Positions 1-6,719 of a stretch of DNA of 64,000 nucleotides are shown piece by piece. The first letter of the stretch is position 1, and each line of letters starts with the position of its first letter. Under the pieces are notes generated by a model that saw only the letters and a list, made by a program, of their open reading frames with translations, was not told the DNA's origin and made no database searches. A program made the position numbers and the translations under genes. Origin of the DNA: Croceivirga sp. (lineage in GTDB: Bacteria; Bacteroidota; Bacteroidia; Flavobacteriales; Flavobacteriaceae); contig JANQRG010000047.1 of NCBI GenBank assembly GCA_028284665.1, forward strand, positions 62,001-126,000, written 5' to 3'.

Positions 1-354
1 TTTGAAATAGGCATCGCCAATACCATCATAGGTGGTTACCCCGCCACCCAGCGTGAATCGGTCCGAAAAGGCATAGGAGACCCCAAAGCGGGTACTCATC
101 CGATCCGCCAAAAAGCCCTGTGTACGATACGGAACGTTCCAAAAACGGGAATTCACAGAGATCTCCATAGTCCCTTGTTTTCGGGTCTGTGCGGAATGCC
201 CCAGCGCAAGGCGGGTGGTCTTAAAGGTCGCTTCGGTGTATACCGTACTGTCGCCCAGTTCCTGCTCCACCGCTTCCAATAGCCCCTGTCCGGAAAGGAA
301 TTGACTTCCGAGTAGCATCAAAAGGGCCCAAATTGTTACAATCTTATTGCTCAT
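1..354 (-). CDS. DUF5777-like outer-membrane beta-barrel protein, copy B (partial, 3' end outside window)
   Basis: The reading frame stays open from an ATG at 354 to the left edge, giving about 118 residues. It begins with a signal peptide (MSNKIVTIWALLMLLGSQFLSGQ). The rest has alternating hydrophobic strands of an outer-membrane barrel, with phrases such as RFGVSYAFSDRFTLGGGV that mirror the FGLDQAVTRLNFIYGITDGI region of the complete paralogue at 4208-5053. The start overlaps the end of the upstream YceI gene by 11 bp, so translation is probably coupled. The family assignment rests on that paralogue and on the matching gene order; the molecular role of DUF5777 barrels is unknown to me. Confidence 0.75.
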   Translation of the reverse strand, partial: MSNKIVTIWALLMLLGSQFLSGQGLLEAVEQELGDSTVYTEATFKTTRLALGHSAQTRKQGTMEISVNSRFWNVPYRTQGFLADRMSTRFGVSYAFSDRFTLGGGVTTYDGIGDAYFK

Positions 355-892
355 AGGGTTGGTATTGGAACCTAAAATTTACTTCAATCGTTTTTGCAAT
401 ATTTCCGGCTACTACAGGCGGAATTTTGATCTTAAAATCGGCCACATTCAGTGTGAAATCTCCTGAAAGCACTAAAGCGTCCCCTGAATTTTCAATATCG
501 GTCTTTATTTGAATTGCCTGCGTTATCCCGCGTATGGTTATCTTTCCATCGATAATCTTGGTTTGCTGATCGGGTAAGGAAGCGTCAAAATCCAGGATAT
601 TCCCTTCAAAGCTGGCTTTCGGGTAAATATCCGATTCCATATAACTCTCGTTGAAATGCTCCTGCATCAATGCTTTTTTAAACACAAAGGCCCGCATTAA
701 CATACTCACGGCAAGCGCTTCTTTCTCGATATCTACTATGCTGAAGACCTGGTTGTTGGTGGCTTCAATATTTTCTACAGAAGTGTAGGAGAAAAAGGTG
801 ACCTGTCCTTGCCGGGCAATATACTTCCCCTGGGCATGTACCTGCCCGAGTTGCACCATGCTAAAAAGAAGGATAAGTACTGTCTTATTCAT
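344..892 (-). CDS. YceI-family periplasmic protein, copy B
   Basis: 182 aa with a signal peptide ending near HAQ. The body has the YceI pattern: FKKALMQEHFNESYMESDIYPKA-type block at about residues 70-95 (helix, then the 'ESDxYPKAxFxG' strand), then IDGKITIRGITQ and a C-terminal strand series. YceI proteins are lipocalin-like barrels that bind amphiphiles such as polyisoprenoids. It sits between an OB-fold gene (overlap 8 bp) and a DUF5777 barrel gene (overlap 11 bp). The same three families recur in copy A at 4.2-6.0 kb. The ligand is unknown. Confidence 0.85.
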   Translation of the reverse strand: MNKTVLILLFSMVQLGQVHAQGKYIARQGQVTFFSYTSVENIEATNNQVFSIVDIEKEALAVSMLMRAFVFKKALMQEHFNESYMESDIYPKASFEGNILDFDASLPDQQTKIIDGKITIRGITQAIQIKTDIENSGDALVLSGDFTLNVADFKIKIPPVVAGNIAKTIEVNFRFQYQPYEQ

Positions 893-1328
893 TGGGTTGG
901 TTGATCAAGATACAATTTAACAAGATGGCATCCATTAAAAATCCTTTACAGATCCCGCGAAGGGTGATCACATCTCCCTTTTTTATGGATTGGATTTGCG
1001 CCATTTGTTCAGGATCCATATCGCACATCAGGCAGGAGTATTCCCCTTTGCCCTGCAATATCACGGTGTAGCGGTTGTTTAAAAAGCTGATCTCTTTAAC
1101 ACGGCCTTCTACTTCTATGGTCTTTTCGACATAGGTTTCACTTGCCGCAGCTTCATCCGAAATAAAGGAAGCCAGCAGCTCCTCGGAACTTATGCTGATC
1201 TCGATTTCTTCACGGGTATCCACTATATTGGGCGCTCTGTTCCATTCCCTGACGAAAAGCAACAGCCCTATACTGCCCAGAAGGGCAATACACAAAAGCA
1301 GTATTTTTATTTTCTTTTGATACGGCAT
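885..1328 (-). CDS. Membrane-anchored OB-fold (tRNA_anti-like) protein, copy B
   Basis: 147 aa from ATG 1328. A longer frame begins at 1379, but that start lies inside the terminator hairpin at 1353-1403, so 1328 is preferred. One N-terminal membrane segment (KIKILLLCIALLGSIGLLLFV) is followed by an acidic linker and an OB fold: YVEKTIEVEGRVKEI, then YTVILQG, then IKKGDVITLRGICKG near residue 125. This is the pattern of the tRNA_anti-like family, extracytoplasmic OB domains not known to bind tRNA. It carries a CLMCDMD cysteine pair (about residue 100) that the copy A paralogue lacks. It overlaps YceI by 8 bp. Confidence 0.75.
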   Translation of the reverse strand: MPYQKKIKILLLCIALLGSIGLLLFVREWNRAPNIVDTREEIEISISSEELLASFISDEAAASETYVEKTIEVEGRVKEISFLNNRYTVILQGKGEYSCLMCDMDPEQMAQIQSIKKGDVITLRGICKGFLMDAILLNCILINQPNE

Positions 1329-1352
1329 ACACTGAGCTTTCCGTTGTCTAAG

Positions 1353-1403
1353 GTAAAAAGAACCCGCAGGATGCGTCAATTTTTTTGACGAATTCCTGCG
1401 GGT
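1353..1403 (-). terminator. Rho-independent terminator or attenuator between the small lipoprotein and the OB-fold gene
   Basis: Inverted arms ACCCGCAGGA (1362-1371) and TCCTGCGGGT (1394-1403) enclose a second inner stem GTCAA/TTGAC. On the minus strand the hairpin is followed by TTCTTTTT. It lies 19 nt after the 59-aa lipoprotein stop and about 25 nt before the next start, leaving little room for a separate promoter. Partial readthrough would lower expression of the downstream OB/YceI/barrel genes relative to the lipoproteins. Confidence 0.75.
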
Positions 1404-1421
1404 AAGGGACCTGGAAAAAGG

Positions 1422-1601
1422 TTATACAAGATTCATAGCAATTTGATTCCCGTCGATTTGAACTATTTCCAGGTGCTTTTGAGATTCGTAATTGGAGGCG
1501 TACGCACCCTCGTCATCATCATCGCAACTCCAAAGCGTAACCAGCAATACGATCCCAGTCACAGCTTTTAACCAGTGCTGTTTTAAATGTGTTGTTTTCA
1601 T
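1422..1601 (-). CDS. Small lipoprotein, 59 aa
   Basis: ATG at 1601, TAA at 1422-1424. The protein starts MKTTHLKQHWLKAVTG, followed by a short hydrophobic stretch and a lipobox-like LVTLWSC, then DDDDEGAYAS. Cys followed by acidic residues is the usual form of Bacteroidota lipoproteins. The remaining 30 residues match no family I know. It is the second gene after the operator-bearing lamin-tail lipoprotein (gap 92 bp) and is followed by a strong hairpin. The signal peptide and position support a real gene. Confidence 0.65.
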   Translation of the reverse strand: MKTTHLKQHWLKAVTGIVLLVTLWSCDDDDEGAYASNYESQKHLEIVQIDGNQIAMNLV

Positions 1602-1628
1602 GTTGGTAAAGTATTAGTTACTATTCGT

Positions 1629-1642
1629 TTCGGATATCCGAA
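1629..1642. other. 14-bp perfect palindrome in the gap after the lamin-tail gene
   Basis: TTCGGATATCCGAA is perfectly palindromic and lies in the 92-bp gap between the lamin-tail lipoprotein and the 59-aa lipoprotein. No T-run follows on either strand, so it is not a terminator. It could be an operator or an RNA stabiliser; nothing in the sequence decides. Confidence 0.3.
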
Positions 1643-1693
1643 CCATTGTTGTATCTACTGTCGCTGTTGTTACCACCTTCGCGACCGATAGCA

Positions 1694-3754
1694 TTAATTA
1701 GCGGCGGCGTTACCACTGCCTAAAGTGGGTGTGGCGTCTTCGACCCAGTCATTTGACGTAAAGCCCTCACCATCCCAGGCAATACTGCTTCCGGAGGCTA
1801 CATTGGGAACGAATCCGCCGTCATCCCAGATACCTGCTTCTACGGCAACGGACTCTCTGGCATTGCCAGAAGCGCCCCACTGTACAAAACTTCGGATGTT
1901 GGCAGCATCTCCAAAATTGTCGTTGTTGGCGTATAAACCTAATCCACCGGCATCATCCGGGGCGGTTAGCGTAACCGGAGAGATGACCAGGAATTCACCC
2001 GGAGCAAGGTTCATAGCACCAGAAACGATATCGGTAGCAGTTGCATCCCCGATCCTGAAGTATTGGCCAGGGCCAAGGCACATCCAATAGGTGGAAAGAT
2101 CTACGGTTTCATCGCCGTTATTCCACAGTTCTATTTCATCATTGACCAAGTATTCTACTTCATTGATCACTATAGATCGTACAGGAGCACTGAACTCATT
2201 GGCAGCTCCGAGGGTTGGGGTGGTTGTTGCAGCCCAGTCATCGGAAGTGTTTCCTTCACCATCATAAGCGATACTGGAACCCGGACTAACATTGGGGACA
2301 AATCCACCGGCATTCCAGATCCCAGCTTCAACAGCAACGGATTCCCTTGCATTCCCGGAAGCGCCCCATTGTACAAAGCTTCGGATGTTAGCCGCGTCAC
2401 CAAAATTGTCGTTGTTGGCGTATAGCCCCAGTCCACCGGCATCGTCAGGTGCGGTTAGGACAACCGGAGCAATGACCAGGAATTCTCCGGGAGCCAGCGT
2501 TACATTACCGGAAACAATATCCGTAGCGGCAGCATCTCCGATCCTGAAGTACTGTCCAGGGCCAAGGCACATCCAATAGGTGGAAAGGTCTACGGTTTCA
2601 TTACCGTTGTTGTACAGCTCTATCTCATCGTTGACCCGATATTCTACTTCGTTGATGACAATAGATCGGGCCGGAGCAGTGATCTCATTAGCAGCTCCCA
2701 AAGTAGGGGTAACGGTTGCGGCCCAGTCGTCGGAAGTGTTTCCTTCCCCGTCATAGGCGATACTGGAACCGGGGGATACATTAGGGACAAATCCACCAGC
2801 ATTCCAGATCCCTGCTTCAACAGCAACGGATTCCCTGGCATTACCGGACGCTCCCCATTGTACAAAGCTTCGAATGTTAGCGGCGTCACCAAAGTCGTCG
2901 TTGTTAGCGTAAAATCCTAGACCGCCCGCGTCGTCCGGAGCGGTTAAGGTCACCGGAGCGATCACTAAGAATTCCCCAGGGGCCAAATTCACATCACCTG
3001 AGACAACGGTAGTCGCCTCAGCATCCCCAATTCTGAAATACTGACCAGGGCCAAGGCACATCCAGTAGTTGGCAAGATCAACCGTTTGGTTACCGTTATT
3101 ATACAATTCGATCTCATCATTCACCAGGTATTCTACTTCGTTGATGATCACGGATCCCACGGCTTCTTCCGGTGGAGTAACAACATTAGCCGCTCCCAAA
3201 GTAACGGTAGCAGTTTCCGCCCAGTCCGAGGAAGCTTCGCCATCGCCATCGTAGGCAATACTGTTGTTTTCATTGCCCGAAACTTCAACAAAATCACTTT
3301 CGGTCCAAATTCCGGCCTCAACCGCTACATTTTCACGGGCGCTGCCGGCATCGCCCCACTGTACGAAGTCGGCAATGTTGGCCGCGTCTCCAAAACCGGC
3401 ATTGTTGATATAAAGGCCAAGGCCTCCGGTGGCTCCCGGACGGTCATAATTAAGGACCAAAAACGCTCCGGCGGCTAAATTCGCATTACCACTGGCGATG
3501 ATATCGCCCACCCTGTCGTAGGTGCCAGGGCCAAGGCAAAGAAAATAATCACTGACATCAACGGTAATGTCACCATTGTTGTACAGTTCTACCTCACCAG
3601 CGAGATACGTTACTTCATTGATTACTACCGATGCTTCCCCCGTGGGACCATCGTCAACAGGATCCGGGATATCAATCGTACCTCCGGAAGAATCATCGTC
3701 GGAACAGGAAAAAAGGAGTCCCGCAAGTGCAAATACAGTCAAAAACTTTTTCAT
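1694..3754 (-). CDS. Surface lipoprotein with four lamin-tail (LTD) repeats
   Basis: 686 aa. It starts with a lipoprotein signal (MKKFLTVFALAGLLFSCSDDDS). Four repeats follow at about residues 42-194, 200-357, 363-520 and 526-683. Each opens with a VINEV strand, continues through ELYNNG.TVDL, a MCLGPGQYFRIGD block and APGEFLVI, and ends TPTLGAAN. This is the lamin-tail domain layout, an Ig-like fold common in secreted bacterial proteins. Repeats 2-4 have an exact 163-residue period and are nearly identical; repeat 1 is diverged and shorter. It follows the direct-repeat operator at 3828-3866 and heads cassette B. It has no T9SS tail; likely displayed at the outer membrane. Confidence 0.9.
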   Translation of the reverse strand: MKKFLTVFALAGLLFSCSDDDSSGGTIDIPDPVDDGPTGEASVVINEVTYLAGEVELYNNGDITVDVSDYFLCLGPGTYDRVGDIIASGNANLAAGAFLVLNYDRPGATGGLGLYINNAGFGDAANIADFVQWGDAGSARENVAVEAGIWTESDFVEVSGNENNSIAYDGDGEASSDWAETATVTLGAANVVTPPEEAVGSVIINEVEYLVNDEIELYNNGNQTVDLANYWMCLGPGQYFRIGDAEATTVVSGDVNLAPGEFLVIAPVTLTAPDDAGGLGFYANNDDFGDAANIRSFVQWGASGNARESVAVEAGIWNAGGFVPNVSPGSSIAYDGEGNTSDDWAATVTPTLGAANEITAPARSIVINEVEYRVNDEIELYNNGNETVDLSTYWMCLGPGQYFRIGDAAATDIVSGNVTLAPGEFLVIAPVVLTAPDDAGGLGLYANNDNFGDAANIRSFVQWGASGNARESVAVEAGIWNAGGFVPNVSPGSSIAYDGEGNTSDDWAATTTPTLGAANEFSAPVRSIVINEVEYLVNDEIELWNNGDETVDLSTYWMCLGPGQYFRIGDATATDIVSGAMNLAPGEFLVISPVTLTAPDDAGGLGLYANNDNFGDAANIRSFVQWGASGNARESVAVEAGIWDDGGFVPNVASGSSIAWDGEGFTSNDWVEDATPTLGSGNAAAN
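1697..3154 (-). repeat. Tandem 489-bp repeat, three units, inside the lamin-tail lipoprotein gene
   Basis: Units 3154-2666, 2665-2177 and 2176-about 1697 encode residues 201-363, 364-526 and 527-686. Long stretches such as the AANIRSFVQWGASGNARESV block are identical in all three. The constant period and low divergence point to recent tandem duplication or gene conversion. Such a tract could change copy number by recombination. Confidence 0.85.
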
Positions 3755-3813
3755 TTTAATCGATTTTTTAGGGTTTAACTATTTGTGAGTACAAAGCAAC
3801 CAAGACGGCCGCT

Positions 3814-4206
3814 TTATGTTCTTATTAATGTTGGTGAAAGGGAATTTTGAGGTTTAAAAGGGAATTTTTGAGCGATGGATTGCGCCATTTTCCCTGGTTT
3901 ATCTTCAATGCTCCTACCGTTATCTTGCGCTATGAATACCTTCCTGCATCCGCAATCAGGGATTGTACTGTTGTGGTTAACAATTTCACCTTCTTCAGGA
4001 TGCCCGAGATCCGTTAAAACATTCAGTGCCTTGGAGATCTCGTTAGCGCGAACGAAATTGAAGACGACTAAGGCGTCATTTGGATAGAGACATACATTGG
4101 AAATATCCTCAATAGCGGAAAGGGCGTCCTTGATCTTATGGGCACAACAGCTACAGAAAGACTGTTGCACCGGAATTCGTGCCTGGTTTGTTTTCATTGT
4201 GTTCAT
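3814..4206 (-). CDS. HMA-like heavy-metal-associated domain protein with CSCC motif
   Basis: 130 aa from ATG 4206, one nucleotide past the DUF5777 stop; an ATG at 4197 is an alternative. Residues about 15-75 look like a small beta-alpha-beta metal-binding domain: QSFCSCCAHKIKDALSAIEDI, then VCLYPNDALVVFNF, then EISKALNVLTDLGHP. The usual CxxC loop is replaced by CSCC (C-x-C-C). A CGCRK motif follows at about residue 94. No signal peptide is visible, so it is probably cytoplasmic. It is the last gene of cassette A. Its last codons overlap the operator repeats of the next transcription unit. Confidence 0.65.
   Translation of the reverse strand: MNTMKTNQARIPVQQSFCSCCAHKIKDALSAIEDISNVCLYPNDALVVFNFVRANEISKALNVLTDLGHPEEGEIVNHNSTIPDCGCRKVFIAQDNGRSIEDKPGKMAQSIAQKFPFKPQNSLSPTLIRT
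3828..3866. promoter_or_regulatory. Direct-repeat operator upstream of the lamin-tail lipoprotein
   Basis: TGAAAGGGAA (3835-3844) and TAAAAGGGAA (3855-3864) are spaced exactly 20 bp. The sequence AATGTTGGTGAnAGGGAA is shared with the site at 6541-6600. The first repeat ends about 80 bp upstream of the ATG at 3754. Two helical turns between direct repeats fits LytTR-type regulators, and a LytTR gene lies at 6720. The site is inside the 3' end of the HMA-like gene. Confidence 0.6.
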
Positions 4207-4207
4207 T

Positions 4208-5053
4208 TTAAAAGACTCTTGAAAGGTTAAAGCCAAAGAAGATGTCCCCTGTTGACCAATCTCCGGTTGCCCTTCCCAAAAAACCATTGGTGTTCATGGG
4301 CTGTGCATTGGTAAAGTGAAGCTGGAATACATGGCCACCGGTCTCGATATCAAAACCTACGGATAACGGGTTGCTAAAGGGCGAGTTATCCGCTCTGTTG
4401 AGGTGTAGCCCGTAATCTATATTCAGGGACACCCTTTTAGATATCTTGTGCCGACCGCCAAAACCGATCGCATATTGCGAGTTTTCCTGCTCATCCAGTT
4501 GCACCAGGTTCTCATGGAAAAAAGTAGGAATGAGTTCCAGTGAAAAGTTTTTGTTGAACTTTTTGGCGATCAGTACTTGTGCGGTATATCCCAGGCGGTT
4601 TTCAAATTCAAGACCCGGAAGGTTGTCCTGGTCCAGGGCACCATTGATCAGAAGCGTACCAAAGCCAACCACAGCAAAGGGAAAGCCCGCTTTGCGTTGA
4701 CGCACTAAACGCAGTTTTAAGGAACTTTCGTAGGTCTTTAAAAAAGAACTTCGTGAAACCCCAATGTTAATACCATCGGTAATACCGTAGATAAAATTGA
4801 GTCGTGTCACCGCCTGATCCAGGCCGAAGAAATCTTCAAAGCCAGGTTTAATGGAGCCAAAGCGGTGGGAAACCACAAAATAGAGTTCTTTTTTGGACAC
4901 CATTTTAGTGGATTCGAAGTTTACGATCTTTAGTCCCTTAAAAGCGGCACTTTCAAAATCTTTGACGTCATTCGTATCGATTTCCGCCAGAAGATCGTCT
5001 TGCGCGAAGCCCCATACCGGTAACAGTAGGGCTATTAGAAATAATGCTCTCAT
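4208..5053 (-). CDS. DUF5777-like outer-membrane beta-barrel protein, copy A
   Basis: 281 aa with a signal peptide (MRALFLIALLLPVWGFAQ). The body contains ELYFVVSHRFGSI, DFFGLDQAVTRLNFIYGI and many amphipathic strands, and it ends NGFLGRATGDWSTGDIFFG...LSRVF, a C-terminal aromatic strand suited to BAM-dependent insertion. I recognise this as the DUF5777 pattern. It follows the OB-fold gene by 13 bp and runs directly into the HMA-like gene. The recurring linkage to YceI and OB-fold proteins suggests the three act together at the envelope; the substrate is unknown. Confidence 0.75.
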   Translation of the reverse strand: MRALFLIALLLPVWGFAQDDLLAEIDTNDVKDFESAAFKGLKIVNFESTKMVSKKELYFVVSHRFGSIKPGFEDFFGLDQAVTRLNFIYGITDGINIGVSRSSFLKTYESSLKLRLVRQRKAGFPFAVVGFGTLLINGALDQDNLPGLEFENRLGYTAQVLIAKKFNKNFSLELIPTFFHENLVQLDEQENSQYAIGFGGRHKISKRVSLNIDYGLHLNRADNSPFSNPLSVGFDIETGGHVFQLHFTNAQPMNTNGFLGRATGDWSTGDIFFGFNLSRVF

Positions 5054-5066
5054 TTTTTGATGGTTT

Positions 5067-5477
5067 TTAGGGGTTGTTAATTAGTACTGCCTGATCTATC
5101 CTGACGATCTCCAGCAAATCATCATATCCGACACAGCGGCCCTTGATCGCGATCTTAGTTCCGGGGGTTAGATTTTTAGCGAGATATTGTTCTTGAAGGG
5201 TGAGGTCTACCAATACCTTATTATCCACAACGATAGTGGCCTCTTCTTCTATATTGGAAACCCAACCATGAACTTCAATAACTTTATCCGCCCAACTGGG
5301 TTTAGTTGTGTCCGGGTTGGCAAATTTCTCTTGCAGTGCGGTTGCCGATATTATCGCAATGGCTTTTTCCCGGGCCACGTCCCTGTGCGGGGCGTACATA
5401 TAGCTGTAGCCGAGAAAAGCAGCGATACTTAAAAGGAGTATGACTACAGTGGCAATGGTGATATAGCGTATTCTCAT
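5067..5477 (-). CDS. Membrane-anchored OB-fold (tRNA_anti-like) protein, copy A
   Basis: 136 aa. One N-terminal membrane anchor (ITIATVVILLLSIAAFLGYSYMY) is followed by a helix and the OB strands: KVIEVHGWVSNI, ATIVVDNKVLVDL, and GTKIAIKGRCVGYDDLLEIVRIDQAVLINN. The order and the ending ILINNP/ILINQP match the copy B protein at 885-1328. The ATG overlaps the YceI stop by 4 bp, so the two are translationally coupled. The CxxC seen in copy B is absent. Function is unknown beyond an extracytoplasmic OB domain. Confidence 0.75.
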   Translation of the reverse strand: MRIRYITIATVVILLLSIAAFLGYSYMYAPHRDVAREKAIAIISATALQEKFANPDTTKPSWADKVIEVHGWVSNIEEEATIVVDNKVLVDLTLQEQYLAKNLTPGTKIAIKGRCVGYDDLLEIVRIDQAVLINNP

Positions 5478-6037
5478 TTTTGAACCAGATTAAAGTTGAG
5501 TTGTACCTGTACTTCCCTGGCAATCTTATTCCGCACGATCTTGGGAATGCTGATCGCAAAATCCTCCGGCGTTACGATAAATGCTCCTTCCATTAGGATG
5601 CTATTCCCTGTTTTTCGAACTTGAAGTGTAGTTTGCAATTCCTTTTCTCTTCCATGGAGCTGCAGGGTGCCATCTACGATTACCTCGGAAGGGGATGCGG
5701 TTAAGGAACTGCTGTCAAAATCCAGGAGTTGCCCCTTGAAAATAGCTTTGGGGTAGGTGTCCGATTCAATGTAATTTTCATTAAAGTGCTCTTCCATCAA
5801 AGAATTTTTGAAACGGAAGCCTTTAACAAGCGCCAGGGAGGCTATCTGATTGGTGGAAATATCTAATATTGCCGTCGCGGTTGCCGTCTCAGCTTTTACT
5901 TCTTCAAACAATTGCTCCGAGGCTTCAAATACGATTTTTCCTTTTTTGTCAATGTATTTTTGCTGGGCATGGGTGGTATAACTTCCTAACATTACTGCTA
6001 TTAGAAGAATCCACCAGGGGTTTTTGGATGCTTTCAT
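5474..6037 (-). CDS. YceI-family periplasmic protein, copy A
   Basis: 187 aa from ATG 6037. An upstream in-frame ATG at 6091 would place 18 non-signal residues before the signal peptide and overlap the cytochrome gene, so it is rejected. After the signal (ILLIAVMLGSYTTHAQ) come the YceI blocks: LMEEHFNENYIESDTYPKA, then GQLLDFDSS, then VDGTLQLHGREKEL, then EGAFIVTPEDFAISIPKIV. It is clearly paralogous to the protein at 344-892. It lies 34 bp after the cytochrome gene and overlaps the OB-fold gene by 4 bp. Confidence 0.85.
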   Translation of the reverse strand: MKASKNPWWILLIAVMLGSYTTHAQQKYIDKKGKIVFEASEQLFEEVKAETATATAILDISTNQIASLALVKGFRFKNSLMEEHFNENYIESDTYPKAIFKGQLLDFDSSSLTASPSEVIVDGTLQLHGREKELQTTLQVRKTGNSILMEGAFIVTPEDFAISIPKIVRNKIAREVQVQLNFNLVQK

Positions 6038-6071
6038 TGTGTATTTGTTTTTTGGATTAGGGTATGGTGTT

Positions 6072-6464
6072 TTATTCGGCCAGGCCTTCATCGATCCATT
6101 GCTCGATCAGGTTTATTGATGCCTGTGGAATTCTACCCGAGGGAGGCATCGCACTTGGTTCTCCGGTCTGTAGTGAAACTGTCCTGAGCACTGCACTGCT
6201 TCGGGAACGCACCTGGTCAAAGGTGACCAGGGCAAAAGGAGCGCCGTTTCTCGGTGGGTTGGAATGACATCCCAGACAGTTACTGGCAATAATAGGCTGA
6301 ATGTCCTCTGTGAAGGTGACGGTAGCTTCAACACCGTCGTCGTCGTCGATGGGGTTGTCGGTTTCGGGATCATCGATCACCAATAAGTCGCTTTCGCTAT
6401 CATTAGTACATCCCAAAACCAACAACAAACAGATAAAAAGAACACTAAAAAAATTACTTTTCAT
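6072..6464 (-). CDS. Monoheme c-type cytochrome-like lipoprotein
   Basis: 130 aa from ATG 6464, chosen because it places the lipobox correctly (FFSVLFICLLLVLGC followed by TNDSESD). An acidic linker leads to one heme-binding motif, CLGCH, at about residue 67. PSAMPPSGRIP near residue 108 offers a Met that could be the sixth heme ligand. The helix ending in LIEQWIDEGL is typical of small cytochrome c domains. It is the first gene of cassette A and follows the triple direct-repeat operator. It should sit in the periplasm, anchored by lipid, and pass electrons to or from an unknown partner. Confidence 0.8.
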   Translation of the reverse strand: MKSNFFSVLFICLLLVLGCTNDSESDLLVIDDPETDNPIDDDDGVEATVTFTEDIQPIIASNCLGCHSNPPRNGAPFALVTFDQVRSRSSAVLRTVSLQTGEPSAMPPSGRIPQASINLIEQWIDEGLAE

Positions 6465-6540
6465 TTGGATTAGGTTTTGTGTTGAACGTGATTTTTTCAT
6501 ATCGCAAAGCAATTGCAGATCAGTGGTTTATAGCGACAAA

Positions 6541-6600
6541 ATGTTGGTGAGAGGGAAGAATAGGCTTTGACAGGGAAAAAAGGTGGTTGAAAGGGAAAAG
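6541..6600. promoter_or_regulatory. Triple direct-repeat operator upstream of cassette A
   Basis: TGAGAGGGAA (6548), TGACAGGGAA (6568) and TGAAAGGGAA (6588) are phased exactly 20 bp apart. The first copy lies about 84 bp upstream of the cytochrome ATG (6464), close to the spacing seen before the lamin-tail gene. The array lies in the divergent gap to the LytTR regulator at 6720 and could also serve its autoregulation. Confidence 0.65.
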
Positions 6601-6719
6601 GAGTCCTCCGGGAAGAAACCATGCCAAAATGCCAAGGAAGGCCTAAGTGGGCAATACCCTGACATCAGCGCTCAAATGCTTAATTTTGGAAGCAATTTTG
6701 TCCTGGTGCGTTTGAACTC

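Noticed and set aside
1725-2579. Plus-strand open frames in the lamin-tail gene
   Set aside because: They recur with the 489-bp repeat and lie opposite a strong lipoprotein frame; repeats generate them.
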